45,703 nucleotides of DNA from an uncultured Calothrix sp. (GTDB lineage: Bacteria; Cyanobacteriota; Cyanobacteriia; Cyanobacteriales; Nostocaceae): NCBI GenBank assembly GCA_937973965.1, contig CALJJQ010000153.1:1-45703 (forward strand), read 5' to 3'. The translations under genes were made by a program, and so were the position numbers. Under the pieces are notes generated by a model, which was not told the DNA's origin, searched no databases, and saw nothing but the letters and a program-made list of their open reading frames with translations. Positions 1-9,047 of the stretch are shown one piece after another (the first letter of the stretch is position 1; every line of letters begins with the position of its first letter).

Positions 1-32
1 TTTTCTTTATCAACTACTCCCGATTTCCGTAC

Positions 33-52
33 AGACGCGACATGTCGCGTCT
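33..52. repeat. Perfect 20 bp palindrome (AGACGCGACA type)
   Basis: The sequence AGACGCGACATGTCGCGTCT is its own reverse complement. Variants lie at 3323-3342, 5645-5673, 11384-11406, 15849-15876 and 26543-26572. All are intergenic and all have arms related to AGACGCGA or AGACGAC, so this is a dispersed family of small palindromes. Confidence 0.85.
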
Positions 53-122
53 CTTAAGCATTAAAATCGACTTTTAAAATATCCTCTAACTCTGGCTATA
101 AATTTTATATTAAATTTATATT

Positions 123-148
123 AAAAAAGGGCATCGAAAAAGATGCCC
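123..148 (-). terminator. Strong rho-independent terminator, minus strand
   Basis: On the minus strand a perfect 7 bp stem GGGCATC/GATGCCC with a 6-base loop is followed at once by six Ts. The nearest minus-strand gene is the Rieske gene, whose stop is at 1076, more than 900 bp upstream. It may therefore end a long 3' UTR, an unannotated RNA or a very small gene in 150-1075. Confidence 0.7.
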
Positions 149-1075
149 GTTATGCAGGAAAATCCCTAGATCAAGGATAAACCTACACCTTCCCAACAAT
201 CAGCAACAGTGGCTAGTTTGAGTTAGCCACACTCACAGTCATAGACGTGACTATAGGTTATATTATTAACGATTTATATGGAGTGACTTCAGTAGATGTG
301 CTGAATTATTCTGACGGTAAAAAAATCTCAATATGAGAAAATTTTGCTGTTGACAATCAAAGGGTAAATATTGAAATCTAATTAAAAGATTACCATGAAT
401 ATTTTGAAACAAAAATGAAAATGATGATTTCACTAGCTGTAAAAATCTTTTAGTTAGTGTCGGGAATTCAGAACAGGCAAGACCTGCATTTCTCACAAGG
501 GAGTGATAAGCCTTGGGTAGTGGGTTTATTTTCTTGCTACTCCCTACTCCCCACTGCCTACTCACTGAAAGTTTGAGAAGTTTGTGAGAAATCCGGGAAG
601 AGGGAATAATTTTTACTTTTACCCTCTATTTCAACTTTTCACAGATCCAAAAAAATTACAGATGCAAGATTTTGCAGCCAGATGTGCCCATTCTGACAGC
701 ATTTTCGGCGGTCAAAATAGCCTTGCAAGGTTTTTGAATTTCCAGATGTGAAATCACGCACTTGTTTTTGAGAAAAATGCTTGAATTACTGAATCTGTAG
801 GAGTTATATCGATTCTCTTGTACTTTGCAATAAATGAAACTAGAATAATCAACGGTTACAGCCCCTGATATGTAGTAACGTAAGTTGCTGGTTAGTGCCT
901 CTAAATGTATCAGTAAGATACATAATATCTGCTTTCCTGTATTTTTAGATACGAAAATTTGAGATTTTGTACTTGAAAATCGGCATTTTTTTATAACTAG
1001 CAATTTGGGTTAGTAAGCATTAGCGTGAACGATATTAGATACTTTAAGTATTAAAATCGACTTTTACAACCTCCT

Positions 1076-1495
1076 CTAAATAGACTTCACCCAAACTCCG
1101 TCATCCTCAATTTTCACCCCATAGGTTTTCAAAGCTTGGGTCGCAGGACCTGCTAACCGCTTGCCATCGCGAGCAAATGCAGACTGGTGACAGGGACAGA
1201 GGAATTGTTGGTTTGTGCTTTGCCAATCTACCTTACAACCTTGATGGGGACAGGTGGGGTCAACGGCGATAATATTAGTTTTGGATGTCCCTACAACTAA
1301 AACTGAACCAATAGGGGAGTTTTGGGATTGTAACTGACCCTTTTGATCCAATTCAGAGACTGTACCGATATTTTGCCACTCAGAGGATGGGGATGTTTTA
1401 GTCGGTTCTGAGGAAGTGCAAGCAGCGATCGCAACTGGTAAACTGGAGGCGATGCTGCCAATCCCAAATAGGGTGATAAATTCGCGACGGTTCAT
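1076..1495 (-). CDS. Small Rieske [2Fe-2S] protein, exported
   Basis: This 139-residue protein has the two Rieske boxes CPHQGC (82-87) and CPCHQS (100-105). The expected cluster ligands are Cys82, His84, Cys100 and His103, and Cys87-Cys102 can form the disulphide. The N-terminus carries a twin-arginine-like signal (NRREFI, residues 2-7) and a hydrophobic stretch ending in IAAC (Cys26), so it could be Tat-exported and lipid-anchored. It lacks the length and transmembrane helix of cytochrome b6f PetC and is better called a PetC-like soluble or anchored Rieske protein. The redox partner cannot be told from the context, since the neighbour dnaE is divergent and unrelated. Confidence 0.85.
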   Translation of the reverse strand: MNRREFITLFGIGSIASSLPVAIAACTSSEPTKTSPSSEWQNIGTVSELDQKGQLQSQNSPIGSVLVVGTSKTNIIAVDPTCPHQGCKVDWQSTNQQFLCPCHQSAFARDGKRLAGPATQALKTYGVKIEDDGVWVKSI

Positions 1496-1658
1496 AGATA
1501 AACAGGGGATATTACAGGATATCGAAGCAGCCTACCAAAATAACAGAATCATGGGGGATATTGGGAACAAAAATTAATTTCTCATGGGGTATGATTAACA
1601 AATGGCCTAATATGGAAGACATACCAAAATCAGTTTGTGGGATGTAGAGGTGGCAATA

Positions 1659-1766
1659 ATGGTCAAAATTGTTGCACGTAAATCATTGGGACTCCATCAC
1701 GTGTATGATATCGGTGTGGAGCAAGACCATAATTTTGTCATTCATGGTGGGTTGGTGGCATCCAAT
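1659..1766 (+). other. Split intein C-fragment (IntC, 36 residues)
   Basis: This segment encodes the 36-residue IntC that ends in Asn36, followed by the +1 Cys of the extein (CFN). The arrangement matches the naturally split DnaE inteins of cyanobacteria such as Npu and Ssp. No homing endonuclease remains. Confidence 0.93.
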
Positions 1767-3011
1767 TGTTTTAATAAATCCCACTCCACTGCCTACGGTT
1801 ATGTCACCTATCAAACAGCCTACCTCAAGGCTAATTATCCCCTAGAATATATGGCAGCCTTGTTGACTGCTAATAGTAATGACACCGACAAGGTACAGAA
1901 ATATATTTCCACCTGTTTGAGTATGAATATCCAAATCGAACCACCGGACGTGAATCGGTCAGGTTTGGATTTTACCCCCGTTAATGGGAAAATTTTATTT
2001 GGTTTATCAGCAATACGCAACCTCGGTCAAGGTGCGATCGCATCTATTTTATCTGCACGAACTGAAGGGGGTCCATTTACGTCTTTAGCAGATTTTTGCG
2101 ATCGCGTCGATCTGCGAGCGGTGAATCGACGTACCCTGGAATCCCTCATCTATTGTGGAGCCTTTGACCAGTTTGATTCTAACCGTCAACAACTGCTAAA
2201 GGATGCAGAACTGATTTATGAATGGGCTCAATCCCGTGCTAAAGATAAAGCCACAGGTCAAGGGAATATTTTTGATTTATTAGGAGGTAGTTTCGGTGGT
2301 CTGGATAATGGACAGGGGACAAAAAATACCTACGACAGCGCTCCCAAAGCCAAACCAGTACCAGACCTCCCCCCCCAGGAAAAATTACGGATGGAAAAGG
2401 AACTTCTTGGTTTTTATGTTTCTGACCATCCCTTAAAAAGTATTCGTCAGTCAGCGAAAATTTTAGCACCCATTAATCTAGTTCAACTAGGTGAACAAGC
2501 AGAAAATAGCCTTGTGTGTGCAGTGGTCATGTTGAATGGGGTGAAAAAAGTTGTCACCAAAAAAGGTGATCCAATGGCAATTCTGCAAATCGAAGATTTA
2601 ACTACCACCACTGAAGCTGTGGTTTTTCCGAAAACCTATGAACGAATTTTTAATTTATTACAGGTTGATGCGAGATTGATTATCTGGGGTAAGGTCGATC
2701 GTCGCGATGAGCAAACCCAATTAATCGTGGAAGATGCAGAAACCGTGGAAAATATCCAAATGGTGATGGTAGAGTTAACTCCCCAGCAAGCGAGTCAACT
2801 TGAAGAACAGGACAAACTCAGAACCATTCTCAAAGAACAAGCTGGAGACAAAGATAAACCAAAAGTTCCCGTCATCGGAGTCATCCAAGCTGGGGGATAT
2901 CGTCAATTAGTACGCCTAGGTCGCCAATTTTGGGTACAAGATTCTATTAATGCTGTTACTGCTTTACAAAGTGCCAATTTCCCTGCACGCATTCAACCTT
3001 TAGTTAATTAG
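1659..3011 (+). CDS. dnaE: DNA polymerase III alpha subunit, C-terminal half with split intein (DnaE-C)
   Basis: Residues 1-36 are the C-terminal fragment of the cyanobacterial split DnaE intein, with block F around VYDIGVEQDHNF and the splice junction ASN/CFN. The remaining ~414 residues are the DnaE C-extein, beginning CFNKSHSTAYGYVTYQTAY, followed by a helix-hairpin-helix-like segment and an OB-fold region (CAVVMLNGVKKVVTKKG). The protein is made separately from DnaE-N, encoded elsewhere in the genome, and the two are joined by trans-splicing. I chose ATG 1659 because family members start MVK/MIK there and a GAGGTGG ribosome site lies 5 nt upstream; the frame is open back to a TTG at 1635. 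The catalytic aspartates belong to the missing half. Confidence 0.95.
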   Translation: MVKIVARKSLGLHHVYDIGVEQDHNFVIHGGLVASNCFNKSHSTAYGYVTYQTAYLKANYPLEYMAALLTANSNDTDKVQKYISTCLSMNIQIEPPDVNRSGLDFTPVNGKILFGLSAIRNLGQGAIASILSARTEGGPFTSLADFCDRVDLRAVNRRTLESLIYCGAFDQFDSNRQQLLKDAELIYEWAQSRAKDKATGQGNIFDLLGGSFGGLDNGQGTKNTYDSAPKAKPVPDLPPQEKLRMEKELLGFYVSDHPLKSIRQSAKILAPINLVQLGEQAENSLVCAVVMLNGVKKVVTKKGDPMAILQIEDLTTTTEAVVFPKTYERIFNLLQVDARLIIWGKVDRRDEQTQLIVEDAETVENIQMVMVELTPQQASQLEEQDKLRTILKEQAGDKDKPKVPVIGVIQAGGYRQLVRLGRQFWVQDSINAVTALQSANFPARIQPLVN

Positions 3012-3517
3012 GGTCTGGGGAAAAAGTCTGAAGCGTGAGGGTCGGGAACTGGGAGAAACCTGGGGGGTGACAAAAACTTCTAAAACTACGATGCAGCAAT
3101 AGTTTTAAACCGGTCTGTTACAAGAAGATAAACTTCATTTTCAGTTTTATTAATTCTATGATCAATAGGCTGCGGGCAAAAGCCTTATTTTTTCCGTTGA
3201 ACTTGGCTCTGAATTTAGTTTGATCGTTAAGGCGATACTTCTTCTTGAGTCGCTGTGGGATCGCTCTTCTATAATCCTTGCTGCATAAACCTTTGAAGCT
3301 AGATTGTCACCCCCCAGGGGAGAGACACGACATGTCGTGTCTTTACAGGTAATACTCATGAAATATAAAAGTTTTGAAAAACCTCCTTGTCTATTGAGAA
3401 TTAAATCGTTGACAAGGATTATGGAGTTTTAAACTCGTCAAATTCACCTTCACCTCACAATTCCCCTTTTCACAGCCTGTGAAAATCACAAATGCCAGGT
3501 TTTTCAGTCTTTTATTG
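3012..3517. other. Intergenic, repeat remnants
   Basis: There is no gene I can support. Just behind the dnaE stop lies a one-ended remnant of the repeat with ends TTAGGGTCTGCGGAAAAAG (about 3009-3030; full copies at 6941-7208 and 26374-26621). A perfect 20 bp palindrome sits at 3323-3342 (AGACACGACATGTCGTGTCT). Confidence 0.6.
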
Positions 3518-4084
3518 TCAAGCTTTTTTCTGATGCTGACGATGATAAACTAAATAACTCCCCAGTAGCAAAAACCCGGCGATCGCTGTTGGTTCAGGTA
3601 CTGATTGCACCTGTTTATCGTCACCACAATTTGCCAGACCGCTACTACCGGAACTACCGACAGATGCTTCTCCATCCAAACAGATTCTGGCTTTCACTAT
3701 CTTACCAACGCTTACTTTTTTATCGATATCAACTGTGCTTTTGATGCCATTTTTACTGATTTCTCCCTGGAATTGAGCACTTCCCTCTTGGGTAATCATT
3801 TCATCAATATTAGTTAATTTGGGAATTTCTAATTGTTTCAGTTCACCTATTTCCACCTGGGTTTGGGAATCACTGGAAGCTCCCGCTAAGTTACTAATTG
3901 CTGTGTTTGTTGTTTCTTGAAGATTGATATTAGTTATGTTTGTTACTTTAGCATCCAAAGTCGATTGAACTTGATTTGTAATTGTTCCATTACCGACGAT
4001 AGCAGAAGCAGGATTAACAATAGATGTAGCTCCGATTAAGCTGAAAATAGCAATTGCAATTTGAGTTGATAGTTGCGCTTTCAT
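3518..4084 (-). CDS. PEP-CTERM sorting-domain protein
   Basis: This secreted protein of 188 residues begins with a signal peptide ending near NPASA. It ends in a PEP-CTERM tail: VPEPTA, a hydrophobic helix, then a basic end (HRQHQKK). In other bacteria such tails direct processing by exosortase and display in the extracellular matrix. The middle is Thr/Asn/Ser-rich with no recognised domain; two Cys residues near the end of the mature part may pair. ATG 4084 is preferred over the adjacent GTG 4087 because AGAGGT lies 6 nt upstream of it. It stands alone, with long noncoding DNA on both sides. Confidence 0.85.
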   Translation of the reverse strand: MKAQLSTQIAIAIFSLIGATSIVNPASAIVGNGTITNQVQSTLDAKVTNITNINLQETTNTAISNLAGASSDSQTQVEIGELKQLEIPKLTNIDEMITQEGSAQFQGEISKNGIKSTVDIDKKVSVGKIVKARICLDGEASVGSSGSSGLANCGDDKQVQSVPEPTAIAGFLLLGSYLVYHRQHQKKA

Positions 4085-5153
4085 CACTTTACCTCTTGCT
4101 TTTTGTGTGGATGCTCCCCATCTTAAATCGAGAAATAGATGTTTCGTAACTGACGCTTTTACTGTTTTTCTAAATGTATATGATGTTTAATTAGATATTT
4201 TATTGAGCTTATATTTTGTGTTTCTAAGGGAGATAAATGTAGATTTTTATTTTTGTTTAAAGCTATGATAAATTTCAACTGGATGAATATAAAAAATCAA
4301 CCATCGTTAATATCATTCAAATTTAAATTATTTAGCTTGTCCGTAGGTGTTATACTGATGCTTGAACTCCAGATAGGGATTTGCCTTGAAAATCAATGCT
4401 TTTAGGCAGTGATAACTTCTATTTTCTCCCAAAAGCTAAAAATTCTAAATTAGAAGCTATCTTTCGATTCCCTTACGGACGGTACATGTCGCGTTTCTCC
4501 CCTCCCAAAATAATGATAAGTTAAGTATTCAAAGCGAATTGTAAAACATCTTATCCGCAGAAAATTATAATAGTTGTCATAGTAATTTACTATATGACTA
4601 CGATTTGATTTCTGATTGATTCCTAAAAAACATGTAGATTTGCAAATCTCCATCAAATCTAGGTTTTGGATGGCTAAGTGTCCTTAAATTTTGTTTAAAA
4701 CCAAACCAGATTCCAATAGTAGTCCGAGCGGGATTTGTAAAATCTTACATGTAGGGTTGTTGACTTGTTAATGGTTGACAGTAAACAGCCATCGACCTAG
4801 ACACGCATAGCACGACTTCTCTACGAGAATTCTTCCCGTAGGGTGCAGCCAAAACCAATATTTTTCACTACTTAAATCGGATTGCTAATATATGGCTTCA
4901 AATCCCAAATAAAATCGACTCGACCCAAATTAATTACCCCTCAACAAAGCTTATCCCATCCTTCCATTTCCCAAAACCTTTGTGATATCAATGTTTCCAG
5001 GAAAAAAAATCAAATGATGACGATTTATGAAGAAATAATGATTTTCATGTCTTAAATCAAAGGAAAATCTTAAAAATTAAATAATTCATAAGTATGCTTA
5101 ACGATACAGATAGGTTGAATACTATAGAGAAAAACAGCCCATGAGGGTATTAA
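4085..5153. other. Long intergenic region with repeats
   Basis: This ~1.07 kb holds no supported gene. It includes a half palindrome of the ACATGTCGCGT type (4480-4500), a degenerate copy of the AGTATTAAAATCGACTTTTA motif (4522-4545) and a TACAG-ended repeat at 4716-4890. The immediate upstream region of the next gene is AT-rich. Confidence 0.6.
4716..4890 (+). repeat. MITE-like repeat, TACAG family, copy 1
   Basis: It starts AGTAGTCCGAGCGGGATTT and ends with ACTTAAATCGGATTGCTAAT, the two diagnostic ends of the family found at 14871-15000, 20177-20278 and 21442-21571. Internally it has ACATGTAGGGTTGTT and an inserted small palindrome (ACGACTTCTCTACGAGAA, near 4812-4830). It also shares CCCGTAGGGTRCAGC with the partial copy at 39122-39224. 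Confidence 0.75.
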
Positions 5154-5531
5154 ATGGATTCATTACAAGAACAGGTGTTAACATTGGGACATAAACTCGA
5201 TGTTCTCTCCCGTCTGATTGAGCAGCTTGACCAAAAAGTGTCGAGTATTTTGTCGGAATGTCAGGTTGAAAGTATTGCCGAGTGTGGTAAGTCCCATCGT
5301 CAAGAGGATACACCTAATTACCACTTTAAAGGGCATATTAGCTTTAATTCCGAAATGGAACATAAGGACATTTTGGCAGATGGTGTGTATTCAGATACAA
5401 ATCTCCAAGGTGGTGATAGAAACCTTACTCCGGAGGTGCAAATTCAACGTTTAACAGCCCAATTAACGGCTGCTTATAACCGAATTGCGGCTTTGGAAGA
5501 GCAGTTACTGATTAAACGAATTAGTTCTTAA
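5154..5531 (+). CDS. Hypothetical coiled-coil protein
   Basis: This protein has 125 residues. The N-terminal 35 residues have heptad spacing (LQEQVLTLGHKLDVLSRLIE) and the C-terminal 30 do too (IQRLTAQLTAAYNRIAALEE). The linker between them is polar, with two Cys and several His. It has no signal peptide or membrane segment, so it is probably cytosolic and oligomeric. I do not recognise a named family. The paired coiled coils and normal codon use make it a believable gene; no neighbour shares its operon. Confidence 0.65.
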   Translation: MDSLQEQVLTLGHKLDVLSRLIEQLDQKVSSILSECQVESIAECGKSHRQEDTPNYHFKGHISFNSEMEHKDILADGVYSDTNLQGGDRNLTPEVQIQRLTAQLTAAYNRIAALEEQLLIKRISS

Positions 5532-5644
5532 ATCTGATTTAATTGTGTTTTTCGAGTTAAAGTCCTGGATTTTGTGAATTTAGTTGTGATTTGATGCGGA
5601 GAGGTTGCATAATGCGGCAATTTCTCCGCTAATTGTTGGCAAAA

Positions 5645-5673
5645 GTAGAGACGATCCGTCGAGTCGTCTCTAC
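5645..5673. repeat. Inverted repeat GTAGAGACGA / TCGTCTCTAC
   Basis: Perfect 10 bp arms are separated by 9 bases. It lies between the coiled-coil gene and the convergent cobT-like gene and could act as a bidirectional stop, though there is no clear T-run. It belongs to the dispersed small-palindrome family. Confidence 0.7.
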
Positions 5674-5691
5674 CTGTAGGAAATCCAAAAT

Positions 5692-6840
5692 CTAAAATCC
5701 AACAATGAATGATTTATATTGGACAATGAGTTTTTCCACTGCTGCGACAAGTTGATTATTTGGCCAATTTCCCAAAAGATGGGAAGCGATCGCACTGCCA
5801 CCAGCACCGACACCTTCTTTGACAAATCCTTGTTCGTAGGCTTGGAGTTGGGGAAAACGGGAGTGAGTAAAGTTTAATTGGGTGGCTAATAGAGGGGGAG
5901 TATCCAACTGGGATGTCCCAATCATTTCGGCGAGTTCGACCGTTGCTCCGGTGGGGTCTTCGGCAACCCAGCGAGTTGTACCAACGACGATGTTGTCTGG
6001 ATACCAGGGAAGATTTTCCCTAGATGCGATCGCTCTTGCCAGGGCATATACTGCTAGCATCTGGGTTCCCCCTGCTAACATCACACCACCTTGACGACTG
6101 GCTGCGATCGCCATTCCTGCAACCACAATTTGCATTGGGTCGCCAACGGCGGCAATGAGTTGGTAGGGATGAATTTGGTTCAGGTGGGAAATCTGATTTA
6201 AGCCGGTTTGGACAACTTGTAATTTTTGCTCGTGGTTACAAACCGGATGGCTGCTGTTGACTTTGCCGATGGCATTAACTCCTAAACCCATCAACACGGC
6301 TAAAGCGGTGGTGGTTCCAGCAACGACACATTCGGAAATAATTAGGTATTGGGGTCGGGATGGGCTGTGGCTGAGTTTTTCACCCCACTTTAATCCTTGA
6401 TGAAATAAATGTTCCACCACAGCTAAATCCATTGCCTGACCAGTGGTTAAACATTGGGCTGAGGTGCCTTGTAAATCAATAATTCCTGTAAAGGGATTGG
6501 CTATCGATAATCCGGCATTGAAAATATAGGTGGGGATGTGGAGATTTTCTGTAACTGCACGGGTAATAAATACTGGCGAAACTCCGGCTGTTAAGGGTGG
6601 TAAGGGATATTTCGGTCGATGATTGATGCCGTAATATAAAAATTCTGCATCCGCAGCCGCAGTAAATTCCCGGTCTTGGGGGGTTTTTCCTGCTGCGGAA
6701 ATCCCCTCAATTCGCGCTGTGGCTGTAAACCCCAGCACACAAATAAATACCGGCATTACACCGCCATATCGAGCTAGCCATGTAGTACCGCGTTGTGCTT
6801 CTGTGTAGATTTTAATGTTTGGTTGAATCTGTTCTGACAA
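5692..6840 (-). CDS. cobT: CobT-type nicotinate mononucleotide-dependent phosphoribosyltransferase
   Basis: This 382-residue protein resembles the cyanobacterial/archaeal branch of CobT (TIGR00303 type), not the enterobacterial form. Characteristic stretches are IKIYTEAQRGTTWLARYGG at the start, then GGVMPVFICVLGFTATARIEG, YLIISECVVAGTTTALAVL, and Gly-rich runs VMLAGGTQM and GVGAGGSAIA. It would attach the lower-ligand base to ribose phosphate during nucleotide-loop assembly of cobamides. Most cyanobacteria make pseudocobalamin, so adenine may be the base in practice. Translation appears to start at TTG 6840; no ATG lies near the conserved N-terminus. No other cobalamin gene or visible cobalamin riboswitch is near. 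Confidence 0.8.
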   Translation of the reverse strand: MSEQIQPNIKIYTEAQRGTTWLARYGGVMPVFICVLGFTATARIEGISAAGKTPQDREFTAAADAEFLYYGINHRPKYPLPPLTAGVSPVFITRAVTENLHIPTYIFNAGLSIANPFTGIIDLQGTSAQCLTTGQAMDLAVVEHLFHQGLKWGEKLSHSPSRPQYLIISECVVAGTTTALAVLMGLGVNAIGKVNSSHPVCNHEQKLQVVQTGLNQISHLNQIHPYQLIAAVGDPMQIVVAGMAIAASRQGGVMLAGGTQMLAVYALARAIASRENLPWYPDNIVVGTTRWVAEDPTGATVELAEMIGTSQLDTPPLLATQLNFTHSRFPQLQAYEQGFVKEGVGAGGSAIASHLLGNWPNNQLVAAVEKLIVQYKSFIVGF

Positions 6841-6940
6841 AGAATTGGGGATTCTGGATTTTTAATTTTAGATTTGTTTCGCTTGACCACTTTTAAATCA
6901 AAAAATATTGAGTTTGTGGTGGAATGACACAACTAAAACA

Positions 6941-7208
6941 GGGTCTGCGGAAAAAAGTCTTTTAGTGTGGTCAGGAAACCTTTATAGGGTGGGGAATGAT
7001 TTTTAAGTCTTGATCTCTAGTACCGCATGGCATAAATATGCCTACCATTTCCCTGAATCCCATGCTCCGCGTGGGAGTTCAAGAGTGTGAGGCTCCTGCC
7101 TCTTGAATGAAGGTGGTAGCCCTCATGTACTGGGTGACCACGCAGAGCATAGTCACCAGATAAACGGTCTGGATATTTCCGCAGACTTGTACTAGTTTTC
7201 ACAGACCC
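6941..7208. repeat. MITE-like repeat, GGGTCTGCGGAAAAAG family, copy with nested element
   Basis: The left end GGGTCTGCGGAAAAAAGTC and right end GTTTTCACAGACCCC form imperfect inverted ends. A second, unrelated element (CTAGTAC ends, 7017-7195) occupies its middle, so the two inserted in sequence. The better preserved family member is at 26374-26621. Confidence 0.7.
7017..7195. repeat. MITE-like repeat, CTAGTAC family, copy 1
   Basis: Ends are CTAGTACCGCATGGCATAAA on the left and GGATATTTCCGCAGACTTGT followed by ACTAG on the right. Both ends begin CTAGTAC when read inward. The inside contains CATGCTCCGCGTGG and its partner CCACGCAGAGCATAG, giving a cruciform-like core. The sister copy at 39313-39480 has the same ends and core. 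Confidence 0.8.
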
Positions 7209-7757
7209 CAATCAAGTTATACATAACCCCTGCATTTAAACTCAACACCTTAAAACATTGAAAGTCTAACTATATTTTCAGTCATCCCTAAAATATTTTT
7301 ACTTTTTATTTATATTTGATTGTGGGAACATGCTTCTAGTCTGTTCTGTACAGAAACTTGGTCGCTCACATTACCTATTTGCACTACTTCAAAGGCTCAA
7401 AAATGCTTTCCCACGGCTATGCTGTTTGGTTTTATAGCTCCGGCGGTAGTTTACTATATGTTATCTGCAATTTGTCAAGATGTCAATAATCAGTCCTGAA
7501 AGTCTGATGATTTCGGGGAAAAATGAGAATATGTAGCATTAATATTGAGAATTGAGTCGAGATTTTTCTCAATAAGCCGAATAACTGGGGGTCTGTACAA
7601 ATTTGGTATTTTCACAGATTTAAATAACTAATCAATCTAGGGGAGAGACTTGCGATGTTAGGGAGTAGGGAATAGGGGTAGTAATATTGTTTACTCTCTT
7701 TTTAATGCATGATTGCGATCGCAACTGAAGTGCCGATACATAAATATTCCTATTCCC
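7209..7757. other. Intergenic, nothing recognised
   Basis: AT-rich DNA with no supported gene. A fragment GGTCTGTACAAATTTGGTATTTTCACAGA (near 7591-7619) looks like decayed ends of a repeat, and a heptamer run GGGAGTAGGGAATAGGG lies at about 7660. Confidence 0.5.
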
Positions 7758-7895
7758 TTGCCTAAAGGTACAATTTATTTTGCACAAAACCGCAACGTAA
7801 CCGATCATTCGGCTCAAAGCCTTACCCCCGTACAGAGGCGATATATCGAGTCTCTCCCTAATCTCAACGACAATTTGTACCACCCACCTACTTAC
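7758..7895 (-). repeat. MITE-like repeat, GTAAGTAGGTGGGT family, copy 1
   Basis: Read on the minus strand it starts GTAAGTAGGTGGGTGGTACA, continues with ATTGTCGTTGAGATTAGGGA, a degenerate GATATATCG palindrome, GGTAAGGCTTTGA and CGGTTACGTTGCGGTTTT. The same order of blocks occurs on the plus strand at 15795-15945, which also keeps the matching right end. Confidence 0.75.
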
Positions 7896-7994
7896 TAATA
7901 CCTAATTACAAAAAAACTCCTTCTTTCCCTTCCCTCCGGTATCCTGTATCCTGTATTCTGTATTCCTACTCTTCATCAAAACAGTCCAACAAGA

Positions 7995-9047
7995 GTGCAA
8001 ATTGAATTCCAACCCTTTACAGTCAATAAACGTTTTCCCCTGCAAATTAGCTATGGAACCACAGCTGCCAGTACAAATATTTGGCTGAAAATCATCCATG
8101 ACGGGATTGAAGGATGGGGAGAAGCATCACCCTTCCGTGCCCAAGGACAGCCAGTGACGCTGGCAATGATAGAAACAGCCCTCAAAGAATTTATTCCCCA
8201 ACTAGAACCATTTACCCCTTACCAACGCCAGGAAATTGGCGTGAAAATGGCCCAAGCCGATCTACCAAGTTCAGTTCAAGCAGCCATCGATGTGGCATTA
8301 TACGATTGGTTTGGTAAAAGTGTAGGTTTACCCCTATGGCAAATTTGGGGGTTAGATATCCAGCAAATCCAACCCACCTCGGTGACTATTGGCATCAACA
8401 CCCCCAGTGCCGCCCAAGAAAGAACTTTAGCTTGGTTAGAATTTGCTGATATTCAAGTCTTGAAAATCAAATTGGGAAACCCCCAGGGAATCATCGCCGA
8501 TCAACAAATGTTCACAGCCATCAAAGAAGTTGCCCCCCACCAAGAACTACTAGTAGATGCCAATGGGGGATGGGACGTAGAAAATGCGATCGCAATGGGT
8601 CGGTGGTTGGCGGATTTTGGGGTGAGGTATATTGAACAACCCTTGGCGAGGGGAGAGGAAGCAAAATTAAGCCAAGTCAAACAAAATCAGCCCTTACCCA
8701 TATTTGTGGATGAAAGTTGTTTCCATAGCGGTGATATTCTGGCATTAGCAGCCCATATCGACGGAATTAACATTAAATTAATGAAATGTGGTGGTATTAC
8801 TCCGGCGATGCAAATGATTCAAGTCGCTCGTGCCTGTGGCTTACAGGTGATGTTTGGCTGCTATTCCGATAGTGCTTTAACCAATACAGCCGCAGCCCAA
8901 CTATCTCCCCTCGCAGACTATCTAGATTTAGATAGTCACCTTAATCTAGTTAATGACCCTTTTCGTGGAGCAATTCTCCACCAAGGGCGTGTAGTTCCAA
9001 ATAATTCTTCTGGATTGGGAGTAGAACACTGTGCGGCTGGCGCTTAA
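7995..9047 (+). CDS. Enolase-superfamily racemase/epimerase (dipeptide epimerase or N-acetyl-D-glutamate racemase, DgcA-like)
   Basis: The 350-residue protein shows the muconate-lactonising/dipeptide-epimerase fold signature. The catalytic KxK is at Lys157/Lys159 (LKIKLG); metal ligands are Asp188 (DANGGWD), Glu214 (EQPL) and Asp239 (VDES); the opposite catalytic Lys lies in NIKLMKCGG (259-267). Family members epimerise L-Ala-D/L-Glu dipeptides in murein recycling or racemise N-acylated amino acids. The gene starts with GTG 7995 and overlaps the next gene by 17 bp. That next gene encodes a DUF1611 protein, the same pairing as DgcA-DgcN of D-glutamate catabolism, so N-acetyl-D-glutamate is a candidate substrate. 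Confidence 0.87.
   Translation: MQIEFQPFTVNKRFPLQISYGTTAASTNIWLKIIHDGIEGWGEASPFRAQGQPVTLAMIETALKEFIPQLEPFTPYQRQEIGVKMAQADLPSSVQAAIDVALYDWFGKSVGLPLWQIWGLDIQQIQPTSVTIGINTPSAAQERTLAWLEFADIQVLKIKLGNPQGIIADQQMFTAIKEVAPHQELLVDANGGWDVENAIAMGRWLADFGVRYIEQPLARGEEAKLSQVKQNQPLPIFVDESCFHSGDILALAAHIDGINIKLMKCGGITPAMQMIQVARACGLQVMFGCYSDSALTNTAAAQLSPLADYLDLDSHLNLVNDPFRGAILHQGRVVPNNSSGLGVEHCAAGA

Larger units (their letters stand above)
1..1075. other. Gene-poor region with repeats
   Basis: I see no convincing protein gene here; the two minus-strand reading frames inside it have no family-like features. It holds a perfect 20 bp palindrome (33-52), a strong minus-strand terminator (123-148), a hairpin GTGGCTA/TAGCCAC near 210-231, a copy of the CTCAC-ended repeat (about 485-596), and two copies of a motif AGTATTAAAATCGACTTTTA (near 59-79 and 1048-1068). 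The latter recurs at the other end of the window. Confidence 0.6.

Noticed and set aside
266-1003. Two minus-strand reading frames of 99 and 115 residues
   Set aside because: Their residue make-up is unlike proteins (many Cys, Ser and Phe clusters), there are no ribosome sites or motifs, and they overlap dispersed repeats.
1635-1658. Upstream TTG as the dnaE-C start
   Set aside because: The eight extra residues precede the conserved intein start and overlap the GAGGTGG ribosome site that serves ATG 1659.
5692-6840. Search for a cobalamin riboswitch near the cobT-like gene
   Set aside because: The upstream minus-strand leader is short and occupied by a repeat element; no B12-box-like sequence was recognised.
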